Shown in pieces: positions 27,443 to 39,062 of a DNA stretch of 64,000 nucleotides. Made by a program: the position numbers and the translations under genes. The notes under the pieces were generated by a model. It saw only the letters and a list, made by a program, of their open reading frames with translations, was not told where the DNA came from and made no database searches. How positions within the stretch are numbered: position 1 is the first letter of the stretch; each line of letters opens with the position of its first letter. The stretch comes from Gibbula magus. Its lineage: Eukaryota; Mollusca; Gastropoda; Trochida; Trochidae. The stretch spans positions 18,146,526 through 18,210,525 of the forward strand of contig OW388296.1 in NCBI GenBank assembly GCA_936450465.1. Direction: 5' to 3'.

Positions 27443-29214
27443 GACTTGCACTATTCGCCCACATTCGGCCATAGCGGACATCCGTCTTACATTCAAGCTT
27501 GTATCGACCCAACCTCTTTCTTTCAATTAACAGAACTGAGTGAAAATTGATTTGCTAAATGTATAATCCGTGCCTTTTTAGTGATGACAGTTACCGGTTT
27601 ATTTCCTTGATATCATTCAACGCTCTATGGGTTACGCAATCTCGGTTTGGTTGTGGTCGTGTATGGTTATTTTAAAAATGTACACATTACCAGATCTATT
27701 CTGTTGATGTTAGATGTTTGATGGTTAGTGTGGACATAAATGTGACAATATATAATTACAAGACATTGCAGTTTGACGATCACTATTGTAGTTGCTGCAT
27801 TGTGAAACTGCTCCACACAAATAATTGAGTTATCCAAGTAAAAGTATCAATGTAAAGTGATAGCTCGAGACAACAGTGAACAATCGGAAATGTGCTGCTT
27901 GTGTAACGGCGAACCCATTAACTAAAAGGTTATGTCGTAAATGAATATCGTACTAAGTAACAATAACGTAATAATAAATATATCAATTGGTAATTCATAA
28001 TAACATAATAAGTTAGTTTACTGAAAATTTATCTGATATGAAAACCTTAGTTCACGGAGAATATGTTTGCTCCCTTCTTCATTAGGTGGAATGTGGGGGT
28101 AGTTACAATTAAAGAAGTTGTTAAATCCAGAAAATATTGTTTTGCTATTTATTCCACTTCTAAATCTCTCTCTTGATTTATCTAATGTTCCACGGTGTAA
28201 TGAACAAGATATGTCAAATCTTATAATGTGATGATTCTAATTTATTCAAATGTTCAAAAAGAACCATTTCATAATTACAAGCGTCTTTAGCCTAAACAAA
28301 GGACCAACGCCCCATACTTACAACATATGTCTAAATATACTGCTTCATCATATTTTCAAATCACGTCCTGGTTTACATGTATGTACACATATAAACATTA
28401 AACATGTGTGCACTTTCGTCATTAAACCAACATGGTGTATGCTTGCAGAATATCTAAACTAATGGCCTACGTCATAAAAAAACGAAAATAGACTAAAAAG
28501 TAACGCCCTAATTATCGAATGAAATTGACAACAAGGAGACGAGAGTAACGCGCTTAAAACAACTGTAAAGTTGTGCTTGATCTGATTGGACTTTAGGCAA
28601 TGTACAAGGCGCTGATTGCGTGGGTGGAGTGGGTGACGTCGATACCTACTTCATCGATTGATTACCCTCTTATGTCAGCAGGCCAGGGCGGTCTAGATAC
28701 AAGACTGCTGTTTTATTTAGAAAGAAAACTGGTGTTATATAGAGTACGGTGGTTGTTCTCGTTATGTAGAAATGAATGTTTTGGTCGTTGATTTTAGAGT
28801 GCGAGAGCGTTACGAAGCATAGTTGTAACCTGGATGTTCAAATATCATGAAGGTAACGTTTTCAACGTTTGGCACGCATCATATTATCTTTAAAAAAGCG
28901 ATATAGCATGGTCTTCTTACTGACATAAATCGTTCTCACAAAAAAAGGTAAATAAATGTTACCAATGGCCTTATAATACACCTGAATGTGAGCCCCTTTC
29001 CTAACGTGCGGTCATTTTATGGTGTTCACATTAAAATGTCTGTTTGAAGGTAGTTCAAGTGATCTGACTGATGCAAGGATACTTTAACACTCAGAGGTAG
29101 AGTTGTAATATGGTACTGTGATGGAATGGTCAATCATCTTGCTGTGTGGACTCTTAAAATCGCATGAGACCTACAAATGAATCTCTCACACTGGAGAGTT
29201 CCACAAAATTGTCG
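27443..29214. other. No gene recognised
   Basis: AT-rich spacer with short non-coding frames only. No repeats of note seen. Confidence 0.55.
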
Positions 29215-29478
29215 CTTTATGCGACGCTTTCAAGAGTATTTCACTTGTATCACGGCTGCCAATAGTATAGCAGGGAGAAAGCCCGCAACGCCATGTGGCC
29301 ATGCATTGCAGTGAAACTGGCGAACCGTGGGTGGTACTTCGTTGAAAGCCAGTGTAGCATTGCACCGGTTCCTTACTGAGTGTAGAACAGTTTTCTTGTG
29401 GAAAGTCGCCGTGTCCCTGGCGGGATGCGAACCCCTAACTCTTTGATTCGAACGCGCTATTACCACTGCATACGTTTC
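29215..29478 (-). mobile_element. tRNA-derived SINE, older copy (minus strand)
   Basis: Read on the minus strand this matches the SINE at 60502-60821 through its body: GACACGGCGACT, AACTGTTCTACACTCAGTAA, GTACCACCCACGGTTCGC, TTGCGGGCTTTCTCCCTGC, and GGCAGCCGTGATACAAGTG followed by TCTTGAAAGCG. The Pol III B box is GGTTCGCATCC (29423-29433), one base off consensus. The A-box end is worn, and the CTCAC tail and target duplication are not visible. Old, diverged copy. Confidence 0.85.
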
Positions 29479-30614
29479 CTAAAAGTAATATGAAACACTT
29501 CCATGGTTAATAATCTCCATTTATGACAGTTGTTATCATATATATCCTGTGATCCACTATCAAACAAGCCTAGTTTCATGTCCCCAGTGCCAATAATAAA
29601 GTAAAGTAGTTACCAGGTGAGATGTATTGGACCTGCTCCGTCGCTCTTGTAGTCTTTGTGTAACACATACCTTGACGTGGAACTTTGTAAACGCTTTCTC
29701 ATGTCATGTTGTATGTGTGAACCACATTATTACTTCTGACACCTTTCGAAATAATAAATGACTTGTATAAATATTTCGTATACTTAGAGGGGATATTCCT
29801 TCACTAGTTGACTTTGTGACATTGAGTATTTTTTGTAAAATTACCCGTGAAAGCAGGGATTGTATACGGTAGCTATTTGGTGGATTTATTCGAATTTAGT
29901 GTTGATAACATCAGCTTACAACGAAATGATGGTAGAAAGCAAAATCATCAATACTAAACCTTTAAACGCATTCAAAAGTAAATAAGACAAAGTAGACAAG
30001 TGTGTACTGAACACCAATTGTGTCATCCGTTTGTTACCAGCTTGTCGTCCATGAAATAGATGATAAGGATAAAAGACAAAATAGATATGTCATCGATATT
30101 TAATGAAATCAGAACCTTGATTTCAGTATGTGTTTCAACAAGCGATTGACATCGTACATTAATCAAAGGTACATTAAATGTACTGTGAACCCTCAAGTTT
30201 ATCAATATATGCAGAAAGAATCAGAACACACACAAGACGGTACAGCCAGTGAACAACTCGGCCTCCCAGACGTTCTTGTCTGTGGACCAACTTACATACA
30301 GGCCAGTCGGTAGGAAACAAAATCAATATTACAGCTTGGGGTTTTTCCTGTGGATTTTACGCAGTTGGCATCCATCTTTGAGTACAGTTTTTATCAACAG
30401 GGCCAAATGAATTCGAAATAAGCACATTTGCAATGATACAACATTCACGAACTTCTCTCAACACCCCGATCATCTCAGTAGATCATGGGAATTTCCTAGA
30501 TTCGCGGAAATATTAGCAGCATATACACACATTACGTCATTTACTTACACTGTATCCCTACATCGTCAAGTAAACCATTGCTGATAACCGTCATAACCAC
30601 ATAACAGAGGATAA
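29479..30614. other. No gene recognised
   Basis: AT-rich spacer between the minus-strand SINE and the tRNA-like relic. No exon-like frame recognised. Confidence 0.55.
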
Positions 30615-30670
30615 GGGGATATGTAAGTTCAATTGGTACCTTACTCTGAGGTTCCAGGTTCGAATCTCGT
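30615..30670 (+). repeat. tRNA-like relic (possible SINE head)
   Basis: GGGGATA, then an A-box-like TAAGTTCAATTGG (30624-30636) with a GTAAG/CTTAC stem, then a B-box-like GGTTCGAATCT (30657-30667). Only about 20 bases separate the boxes, so the anticodon arm is missing. The acceptor ends do not pair. Not a functional tRNA. Confidence 0.3.
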
Positions 30671-32021
30671 ATTGAATTGTTTAAGCTCAACCTCGGGGAC
30701 ATGACATTCCTATTCTGACCACTTAACTTATTTTTCTTCTCTTATGCTTTTGTTCCTTTCTTTTTCAGCAAACATGCGGGATGAGCTCTCTAGGACCTAA
30801 GATAATGATGCCTGTTGCAGGACCATTAGTCATCAAAATGGTATTTTACCGAATTCCGGAATGTATTATGAAGTATATGACGTTTTGAAAGCCACATGAA
30901 AAAATGTAGACTAAATCTTAGCAGAACATTTCACAGAGAAAAGTCAAAATTTCCAAGTAAACCTACCCTCAATAAAATCAGAAGTAGATTAAAGTGAGAA
31001 ATGAAGTATCGATGCGTGCATGAAGAACATACTGCGCGTCTTGTACTGCACATGACATTATGTAGACGACGTTCGTGTAGTTTGCACAGCTCGTGCAACG
31101 TTGATGTAGATATCAATTGCAATTGATACCACCTTGTGTTGCCAGCAGATCTCGTCTCCCCATATATACTACTGACCCAGTGAACCAGACTAGGCTCTAA
31201 AGTGACATTGACAGAGTAATCAGCGTCATCGACCTCCTTGTCTCTTGCCATCATGCATTTCCCAATAACGGCCATATCCACACACTTTCAATCGACCAAA
31301 GAAGAAAAACGATCCCTTATTGGCAATGAATCCATGGGGTAATAAATCAGTCATCAGTTCACGTCGTTGTAAAGTAAACTGATTCTGATTGAAATATGGT
31401 TAGGTTGGTAACATTTGCTATTCGTTATGCCATCTGACTCATCATTGCAATGAGAGTTTGATGTGATATATTATAAATATTCGTTTAGCTCAAACAAAAG
31501 AAATAGTTTATCTATTTATTCCCAAATGCAACTGTCACACGTGCGTTCCTGGGTTGATGCGTTGATCGAATTGCGAACTGTAGAATAAGGATCAAAGATA
31601 AGTAATTTCCAATGATTCCTCCTTTTGGTCAGAATTCGAAACCTCTTCTAATAGATAATGTGAAAGTTTCAAATATTATTCACATGTCAGAGAATAACAA
31701 AACTATGATATGATTATTCGTAATGAATACTTTAAGACTGCGCCTGCTCGGGGTTCATTAAAACTCTTTCAAACTATCGTATTATAGTACTGATAATTCA
31801 TTAAACATTGTTTATTTTGTTACAAAAACTGTTTATCTACCTTCATCACTACAAATGGGTAGATGAATTAACGCTTTATCTTTCCCACCTAATAATTGAC
31901 GTACAAACATACGATGATGATGCGCGGCACTCTAGCACGTGGTACGTATGCACGTGGAAACAGAGACGACCTCATCCGACTATCACCGAGACGACCCGAC
32001 CCAAAAAGGATAGTTCTCCGG
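30671..32021. other. No gene recognised
   Basis: AT-rich spacer. A 116-codon minus-strand frame at 30931-31281 is open but has no domain, signal peptide or splice context that I recognise. Confidence 0.5.
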
Positions 32022-32246
32022 CGCCCCGTTCAATAGCAGCGAGCGCTTAAATTGCTCAATGTAGCGCTCAATGTAGCGCTCAATGAGCGCTTCTTCTCTC
32101 TTGAACGACACAGTGCAAATACCTCAAAGTTTGCTCGCCTTGCTACGTAGCGCTACATTGAGCAATCGCGTTCAAGATAGGTTTCAAAGTAATCGCTCTG
32201 TGAGCGATTACTTTGAAACCTATCTTGAACACGGCACTGGTGTTGA
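32022..32246 (+). mobile_element. Foldback/MITE-like dispersed repeat, copy 2, with perfect hairpin
   Basis: Starts with several GAGCGCT/TAGCGCTCAATG motifs, then TTGAACGACACAGTGC, TTTGCTCGCCTTGCTACG, TAGCGCTACATTGAGCAATC, and ends in a 29-bp perfect inverted repeat at 32170-32230 with a 3-base loop (arms start GTTCAAGATAGGTTTC). The closing CGGCACTGGTGTTG resembles the end of copy 1 at 5.98 kb. No coding capacity. Likely a non-autonomous DNA transposon; the intact hairpin points to the younger copy. Confidence 0.7.
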
Positions 32247-32596
32247 ACTCGTACATTTGAAAACTTGTAGTCATAATGTTCACAGGACTGTATCATTTAC
32301 AGATTCGAATTGTATTTAATGTTTGCAAATCCATCTAGAAATTCTGTAACGGTATCGATAAGTTTAGCTATATAAAGGCATTTCATGAAATTTCCTTGGA
32401 TGTTCGGGGATACCTGTTTCTGGAGACTGCCATAGTTCAGAATGAAGTGAAACGGACGCAATGATTCAATACGCCGTTGAACTGGAAACTATTCGAATAT
32501 TATCTCCCGAAATGCAACTCCTCTTGTTTGTGAAACTGCATATTGCTGTGAAGCCATTGACCCACATATATTGCTGTGTATAGTTTACGACCCATG
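32247..32596. other. Spacer before the 78-bp array
   Basis: No gene recognised. The last bases before the array (CACATATATTGCTGTG) are not part of the unit. Confidence 0.6.
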
Positions 32597-34309
32597 ACTC
32601 ACACAGTTGTCTAACAACAAGTGCACACCATATAGACTGTCTCCTCGTCTGGAACATGTGCTTCACAACCATTCACTCACACAGTTGTCTAACAACAAGT
32701 GCACATCATATAGACTGTCTCCTCGTCTGGAACATGTGCTACACAACCATTCACTCACACAAGTGCCTAACAACAAGTGCACATCATATAGACTGTCTCC
32801 TCGTCTGGAACATGTGCTTCACAACCATTCACACACACAACTGTCTAACAATAAGTGCACATCATGTAGACTGTCTCCTCGTCTTGAACATGTGCTTCAC
32901 AACCATTCACTCACACAACTGTCTAACAACAAGTGCACATCATATAGACTGTCTCCTCGTCTTGAACATGTGCTTCACAACCATTCACTCACACAAGTGT
33001 CTAACAAAAGTGCACATCAATAAGCTGTCTCCTCGTCTGGAACATGTTGTACACAACCATTCACTCACACAAGTGTCTAACAACAAGTGCACATCATATA
33101 GACTGTCTCCTCGTCTGGAACATGTACTACACAACCATTCACTCACACAAGTGTCTAACAACAAGTGCACATCATATAGACTGTCTCCTCGTCTGGAACA
33201 TGTGCTTCACAATCATTTACTCACACAGTTGTCTAACAACAAGTGCACATCATATAGACTGTCTCCTCGTCTGGAACATGTGCTTCACAACCATTCACAC
33301 ACACAACTGTCTAACAACAAGTGCACATCATGTAGACTGTCTCCTCGTCTTGAACATGTGCTTCACAACCATTCACTCACACAACTGTCTAACAACAAGT
33401 GCACATCATATAGACTGTCTCCTCGTCTTGAACATGTGCTTCACAACCATTCACTCACACAAGTGTCTAACAAAAGTGCACATCAATAAGCTGTCTCCTC
33501 GTCTGGAACATGTTGTACACAACCATTCACTCACACAAGTGTCTAACAACAAGTGCACATCATATAGACTGTCTCCTCGTCTGGAACATGTACTACACAA
33601 CCATTCACTCACACAAGTGTCTAACAACAAGTGCACATCATATAGACTGTCTCCTCGTCTGGAACATGTGCTTCACAATCATTTACTCACACAGTTGTCT
33701 AACAACAAGTGCACATCATATAGACTGTCTCCTCGTCTGGAACATGTGCTTCACAACCATTCACTCACACAAGTGTCTAACAAAAGTGCACATCATATAG
33801 ACTGTCTCCTCGTCTGGAACATGTTCTACACAACCATTCACTCACACAAGTGTCTAACAACAAGTGCACATCATATAGACTGTCTCCTCGTCTGGAACAT
33901 GTGCTACACAACCATTCACTCACACAGTTGTCTAACAACAAGTGCACATCATATAGACTGTCTCCTCGTCTGGAACATGTGCTTCACAACCATTCACTCA
34001 CACAGTTGTCTAACAACAAGTGCACATCATATAGACTGTCTCCTCGTCTGGAACATGTGCTACACAACCATTCACTCACACAACTGTCTAACAACAAGTG
34101 CATATCATATAGACTGTCTCCTCGTCTGGAACATGTGCTACACAACCATTCACTCACACAACTGTCTAACAACAAGTGCACATCATATAGACTGTCTCCT
34201 CGTCTTGAACATGTGCTTCACAACCATTCACTCACACAGTGGTCTAACAACAAGTGCACATCATATAGACTGTCTCCTCGTCTTGAACATGTGCTACACA
34301 ACCATTCAC
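32597..34309 (+). repeat. Array of a 78-bp unit, about 22 copies
   Basis: Unit contains GTCTAACAACAAGTGCACAT, CATATAGACTGTCTCCTCGT, CTGGAACATGTGCTTCACA and ACCATTCACTCACACA. The period is 78 (for example 32611 to 32689). Variants swap GTG/TTG/CTG before TCTAAC, CTTC/CTAC and CTGG/CTTG. 78 is 26 codons, so frames stay open over 100-400 codons (for example 33044-34315). More than one frame is open at once, and copies shortened by one or two bases near 33005, 33472 and 33781 shift the frame. A block of six units recurs 466 bases later. Judged non-coding. Confidence 0.93.
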
Positions 34310-34460
34310 AGCTAAAGATCAAATCATTGATCCAATACAAAATTATGAAAAAAATATTTGTTAATATATGTATTTTTAATTTTATGGCAGCTGCCACGGG
34401 TTATGTTGTGTCGCTTGGTCACCAATGGCGCCGTTCAATGTAGCAATTTATCAATGATGA
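34310..34460. other. Spacer after the 78-bp array
   Basis: Short unique sequence. The open frame running out of the array to 34443 is read-through. Confidence 0.6.
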
Positions 34461-34645
34461 AGTCAGTGACAGTCGCTCATCTATTTAACATATTGGCGCT
34501 GCACCTGCAATGCCATTAACTCACCTAATGAACATCTTGGTGCTGTACTTTGAATGACAGTCACTCATCATATATGTTTAATATATTGGCCTTTCAATGA
34601 CAATCACTCATCTATTCAGCATCTTCGCGCTGCAGTCACTTGTCT
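34461..34645 (+). repeat. Diverged short tandem repeat (about three copies)
   Basis: The block ATGACAGTCACTCATC followed by a CATATTGGC-type end appears near 34466, 34552 and 34597 with variable spacing. Partner words such as CGCTGCA recur. Old and degraded. Confidence 0.5.
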
Positions 34646-35369
34646 TTTCACATTGGATTTTGCCACTTAGAAAAATGAATTTAAGTTGTTTCTATGCTCT
34701 TGGCTTGTATATGTTTTCATTAATCCACCTTTTCTCCTAATCCCTCCTCCGGTAATCAATGCACTCAGATTTATATATTTGAATACTGAACGCGTTAACT
34801 GATCGTTGAAATTGATTGAAACATATTTTATTCAGTCAAGAAAGGGATTGGGATTCAACTTATAAAAGCCCTTTCCAGGATCGTTGAAAGAAACCCACTG
34901 TGATAGAAAGTAACACGTCTGAGACGAGCACATTGACGTCAGTTATTCCTGGATAACTATCTATATATTGAGGACATTAAAGGGATATGAGAGTGTAAAT
35001 GTTGCCTGGAATACTGTTCCATTTGTTCAACCTCCGCAACCTTGATACAGATATTGCATTACGAGTTGACTAATTCACGTGCTAGGAAAAAATCCTCAAT
35101 TAAAGCATTTCGTTTATGATTCAGAAGGCTAAAATTACAATGACTCACACTTACATGTTACAAAGCCAACCAAGGACAGCACTTTCAAATCTAATATTTC
35201 TATATTTCAGATATCAAATATGAGATGGAGTGTCGGACAACTAACACACTTGAAACAGCATTAAATTAGGCTTATACTTTCATTACGGACAAAACTTTGT
35301 TGATGCAGTTTATATTGGGAATCTGAGGTAAGATGAGTTGATATGGGGTATTACATAAGCTGCAAGACA
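34646..35369. other. Spacer before the 36-bp array, no gene recognised
   Basis: AT-rich spacer with no exon-like frame. Confidence 0.6.
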
Positions 35370-35395
35370 TTTGAGGTGAAGTGAAGTGATGTGAG
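35370..35395 (-). repeat. Inverted partial unit at the left edge of the 36-bp array
   Basis: TGAGGTGAAGTGAAGTGATGT read on the minus strand gives ACATCACTTCACTTCACCTC, very close to the array variant with ACATCACTTCACC. It abuts the first forward unit. Confidence 0.6.
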
Positions 35396-38300
35396 TTGTG
35401 TTACACCCAATATCAATTCACCTACCTCAGTTGTGTTACACCCAACATCACTTCACCTACCTCAGTTGTGTTACACCAAATATCAATTCACCTCACCTCA
35501 GTTGTGTTACACCCAATATCAATTCACCTCACCTCAGTTGTGTTACACCCAACATCACTTCACCTACCTCAGTTGTGTTACACCAAATATCAATTCACCT
35601 CACCTCAGTTGTGTTACACCCAATATCAATTCACCTCACCTCAGTTGTGTTACACCCAACATCACTTCACCTACCTCAGTTGTGTTACACCCAACATCAC
35701 TTCACCTACCTCAGTTGTGTTACACCAAATATCAATTCACCTCACCTCAGTTGTGTTACACCCAATATCAACTTACCTCACCTCAGATGTGTTACACCCA
35801 ATATCAATTCACCTCACCTCAGTTGTGTTACACCCAATATCAATTCACCTCACCTCAGTTGTGTTACACCCAATATCAATTCACCTCACCTCAGTTGTGT
35901 TACACCCAATATCAATTCACCTCAACTCAGATGTGTTACACCCAATATCAACTTACCTCACCTCAGATGTGTTACACCCAAAATCAATTCACCTCACCTC
36001 AGATTTGTTACACCCAAAATCACTTCACCTCACCTCAGTTGTGTTACACCCAATATCAATTCACCTCACCTCAGTTGTGTTACACCCAAAATCACTTCAC
36101 CTACCTCAGTTGTGTTACACCAAATATCAATTCACCTCACCTCAGTTGTGTTACACCCAATATCAATTCACCTCACCTCAGTTGTGTTACACCCAACATC
36201 ACTTCACCTACCTCAGTTGTGTTACACCAAATATCAATTCACCTCACCTCAGTTGTGTTACACCCAATATCAATTCACCTCACCTCAGTTGTGTTACACC
36301 CAATATCAATTCACCTCACCTCAGTTGTGTTACACCCAATATCAATTCACCTCACCTCAGTTGTGTTACACCCAAAATTAATTCACCTCACCTCAGTTGT
36401 GTTACACCCAATATCAATTCACCTCAACTCAGATGTGTTACACCCAATATCAACTTACCTCACCTCAGATGTGTTACACCCAAAATCAATTCACCTCACC
36501 TCAGATTTGTTACACCCAAAATCACTTCACCTCACCTCAGTTGTGTTACACCCAATATCAATTCACCTCACCTCAGTTGTGTTACACCCAACATCACTTC
36601 ACCTACCTCAGTTGTGTTACACCAAATATCAATTCACCTCACCTCAGTTGTGTTACACCCAATATCAATTCACCTCACCTCAGTTGTGTTACACCCAACA
36701 TCACTTCACCTACCTCAGTTGTGTTACACCAAATATCAATTCACCTCACCTCAGTTGTGTTACACCCAATATCAATTCACCTCACCTCAGTTGTGTTACA
36801 CCCAATATCAATTCACCTCACCTCAGTTGTGTTACACCCAATATCAATTCACCTCACCTCAGTTGTGTTACACCCAAAATTAATTCACCTCACCTCAGTT
36901 GTGTTACACCCAATATCAATTCACCTCAACTCAGATGTGTTACACCCAATATCAACTTACCTCACCTCAGATGTGTTACACCCAAAATCAATTCACCTCA
37001 CCTCAGATTTGTTACACCCAAAATCACTTCACCTCACCTCAGTTGTGTTACACCCAATACCATTTCACCTCACCTTAGTTGTGTTACACCCAATATCAAT
37101 GCACCCCATCACCTCAGTTGTGTTACACCCAATATCAATTCACCTCACCTCAGTTGTGTTACACCCAATACCATTTCACCTCACCTTAGTTGTGTTACAC
37201 CCAATATCAATGCACCCCATCACCTCAGTTGTGTTACACCCAATATCAACTTACCTCACCTCAGATGTGTTACACCCAACATCAACTTACCTCACCTCAG
37301 ATGTGTTACACCCAATATCAATTCACCTCACCTCAGATGTGTTACACCCAATATCAATTCACCTCACCTCAGATGTGTTACACCCAATACCAATTCACCT
37401 CACCTCGGTTGTGTTACACCCAATATCGATTCACCTCACCTCAGATGTGTTACACCCAATATCAACTTACCTCACCTCAGATGTGTTACACCCAATACCA
37501 ATTCACCTCACCTCAAATGTGTTACATCCAATACCAATTCATCTCACCTCAGTTGTGTTACACCCAATATCAATTCACCACACCTCAGTTGTGTTACACC
37601 CAATATCAATTCACCTCAACTCAGATGTGTTACACCCAATATCAACTTACCTCACCTCAGATGTGTTACACCCAATATCAATTCAGCTATCTCAGTTGTG
37701 TTACACCCAATATCAATTCACCACACCTCAGTTGTGTTACACCCAATACCAATTCACCTCACCTCAGTTGTGTTAAACCCAATACCAATTCACCTCACCG
37801 CAGTTGTGTTACACCCAATATCAATTCACCTCACCTCAGTTGTGTTACACCCAAAATTAATTCACCTCACCTCAGTTGTGTTACACCCAATATCAATTCA
37901 CCTCAACTCAGATGTGTTACACCCAATATCAACTTACCTCACCTCAGATGTGTTACACCCAATATCAATTCACCTCACCTCAGTTGTGTTAAACCCAATA
38001 CCAATTCACCTCACCTCAGTTGTGTTACACCCTATATCAATTCACCACACCTCAGTTGTGTTACACCCAATATTAATTCACCTCACCTCAGTTGTGTTAC
38101 ACCCAAAATCAATTCACCTCACCTCAGTTGTTTTACACCCAATATCAATTCACCTCATCTCAGTTGTGTTACACCCAATATCAATTCACCTGCCTCAGTT
38201 GTGTTACACCCAAAATCAATTCACCTCACCTCAGTTGTGTGACAGCCAATATCAATTCACCTCATCTCAGATGTGTTACACCCAATATCAATTCACCACA

Positions 38301-39062
38301 CCTCAGTTGTGTTACACCCAATATCAATTCACCTCACCTCAGTTGTGTGACAGCCAATATCAATTCACCTCATCTCAGATGTGTTACATCAACTTACCTC
38401 ACTTCAGATGTGTTACACCCAAAATCACTTCCCCTCACCTCAGTTGTGTTACACCCAACATCACTTCACCTCACCTCAGTTGTGTTACATCCAATATCAA
38501 TTCACCTCACCTCAGTTGTGTGACAGCCAATATCAATTCACCTCATCTCAGATGTGTTACATCAACTTACCTCACTTCAGATGTGTTACACCCAAAATCA
38601 CTTCACCTCACCTCAGTTGTGTTACACCCAAAATCACTTCACCTACATCAGTTGTGTTACATCCAATATCAATTCACCTCACCTCAGTTGTGTTACACCC
38701 AAAATCACTTCACCTCACCAAAGTTGTGTTACACCCAATATCAATTCACCTCACCTCAGTTGTGTTACACCCAATATCAACTTACCTCACCTCAGATGTG
38801 TTACACCCAACATCAACTTACCTCACCTCAGATGTGTTACACCCAACATCAACTTACCTCACCTCAGATGTGTTACACCCAATATCAATTCACCTCACCT
38901 CAGATTTGTTACACCCAATATCAATTCACCTCACCTCAGATGTGTTACACCCAATACCAATTCACCTCACCTCAAATGTGTTACACCCAATATCAATTCA
39001 TCTCACCTCAGTTGTGTAACACCCAATATCAATTCACCACACCTCAGATGTGTTACACCCAA
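35396..39062 (+). repeat. Array of a 36-bp unit, about 102 copies
   Basis: Unit is TTGTGTTACACCCAATATCA plus ATTCACCTCACCTCAG. Common variants have GATG for TTG, ACATCACTTC for ATATCAATTC, or a single CACCTAC. 36 is 12 codons, so each frame cycles a 12-residue peptide (CYTQYQFTSPQL, VTPNINSPHLSC or LHPISIHLTSVV). Frames stay open for up to 1224 codons (35391-39065), but all three plus-strand frames are open in the consensus. One-base-shorter units also shift the frame repeatedly. There is no signal peptide, start context or intron. A 502-bp higher-order period is marked by CTCAACTCAG at 35921, 36423 and 36925. Judged non-coding. Confidence 0.95.

Noticed and set aside
27069..27512. 147-codon Leu/Ser/Cys-rich minus-strand frame
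   Set aside because: Translation of a GA/ACAG tract.
30931..31281. 116-codon minus-strand frame
   Set aside because: No family features recognised and no transcript signals supported. Left as unassigned spacer.
33044..34315. 423-codon frame in the 78-bp array
   Set aside because: 78 is a multiple of 3 and the unit is stop-free in more than one frame. Short units break the phase.
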